Source: SFDP01 sp051653625 | GTDB taxonomy: Bacteria; Bacillota; Clostridia; Lachnospirales; Lachnospiraceae | Assembly: GCA_051653625.1 (NCBI GenBank) | Contig: JBOFWM010000044.1 | Span: 1-6,119, forward strand | DNA: 6,119 nucleotides | Direction: 5' to 3' | Shown here: positions 5,893-6,119 of the stretch, piece by piece | How the letters are laid out: each line of letters opens with the position of its first letter | Position numbering within the stretch: position 1 is the stretch's first letter | Translations under genes and position numbers: made by a program | The notes under the pieces: model-generated | Told to the model about the DNA's origin: nothing | Seen by the model: the letters and a program-made list of their open reading frames with translations, nothing else | Databases searched by the model: none

Positions 5893-6119
5893 ATCCATTT
5901 TGTGTGCAGATGGGACTTCGTAAATAATATTGTCATCAAAAAGATCTTTATGAGCTTTATTACATAAAATTGTGATGAGATGCTCAGCCAAGTTGTTAGA
6001 AAGCTGAATTCTTGGATCTAACAAAAAATTAGATAAATATTCCTTTTGATTTATGGCATAAGTAATAGCCTTGCCCAACAAACTTTGGGGTAAAGTTTTC
6101 ACTGATATCTCCTCGATCC
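5887..6119 (-). pseudogene. IS66-family transposase, C-terminal remnant (runs off right edge)
   Basis: Reading leftwards from the window edge, the minus strand is open. It encodes LPQSLLGKAITYAINQ, then LSNFLLDPRIQLSNNLAE, which match the near-C-terminal region of IS66-family DDE transposases, where the Glu of NNLAE/NNRAER belongs to the catalytic triad (family knowledge). In intact members this motif is followed by RSIKPFV and a further tail. Here the similarity stops right after the Glu (near 5983), and the frame continues for about 31 residues of unrelated sequence to a stop at 5887-5889. The protein is therefore truncated and fused to foreign sequence. The GTG at 6102 could be read as a start, but the frame is open beyond it to the edge, so the gene is better treated as 5'-partial. 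No IS66 terminal inverted repeat was seen. Confidence 0.75.

Overview
The window is AT-rich and coding-dense, with strong AGGAGG-type ribosome binding sites and A-rich codon use. This suggests a low-GC Firmicute, most likely a Clostridia/Lachnospiraceae-type genome. It looks like accessory DNA: the recombinase end of an integrative element, followed by a small defence or toxin-antitoxin cargo operon, and closed by a decayed insertion-sequence fragment on the other strand. The taxonomic call is an inference from style and gene families, not from a marker gene.

Left part (1-3462): a cluster of co-directional genes. It begins with the last 27 codons of an unidentified gene, whose stop codon overlaps the next start (TAATG). 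Two tandem, clearly different large serine recombinases follow. Each has a resolvase catalytic domain, a recombinase domain, a zinc-ribbon region and a C-terminal coiled coil. The first recombinase is broken across two reading frames. A well-initiated frame (84-308) carries what looks like its N-terminus, while the catalytic body is one frame over and has only a TTG codon inside the first catalytic strand as a possible start. The overlap contains runs of seven A, including a plausible A-AAA-AAT slip site. The first recombinase also lacks the last cysteine of its zinc ribbon, whereas the second (1909-3462) appears intact.

Middle (3439-3564): a compact regulatory region. Two 38-bp near-identical direct repeats, each holding the inverted half-sites CGGCA/TGCCG, flank a good sigma-A promoter (TTGACG, 17 bp, TAGAAT). 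The first repeat overlaps the end of the second recombinase gene. This is the arrangement expected of an autoregulated AbiE-type operon.

Right part (3565-5892): a tight three-gene operon. It encodes an AbiEi-like antitoxin/repressor, an AbiEii-like nucleotidyltransferase toxin (8-bp overlap), and, 2 bp further on, a 190-residue four-helix membrane protein of unknown function. The membrane protein's size and layout recall KwaA of the Kiwa anti-phage system, but no KwaB partner is visible. The AbiE pair would form a type IV toxin-antitoxin/abortive-infection module, and the coupled membrane protein may be an additional effector or a separate cargo gene.

Right edge (5887-6119, minus strand): an IS66-family transposase C-terminal fragment that stops resembling the family immediately after its conserved NNLAE motif and runs on into unrelated sequence. 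This is a degraded mobile-element scar that may mark where the cargo region was truncated.
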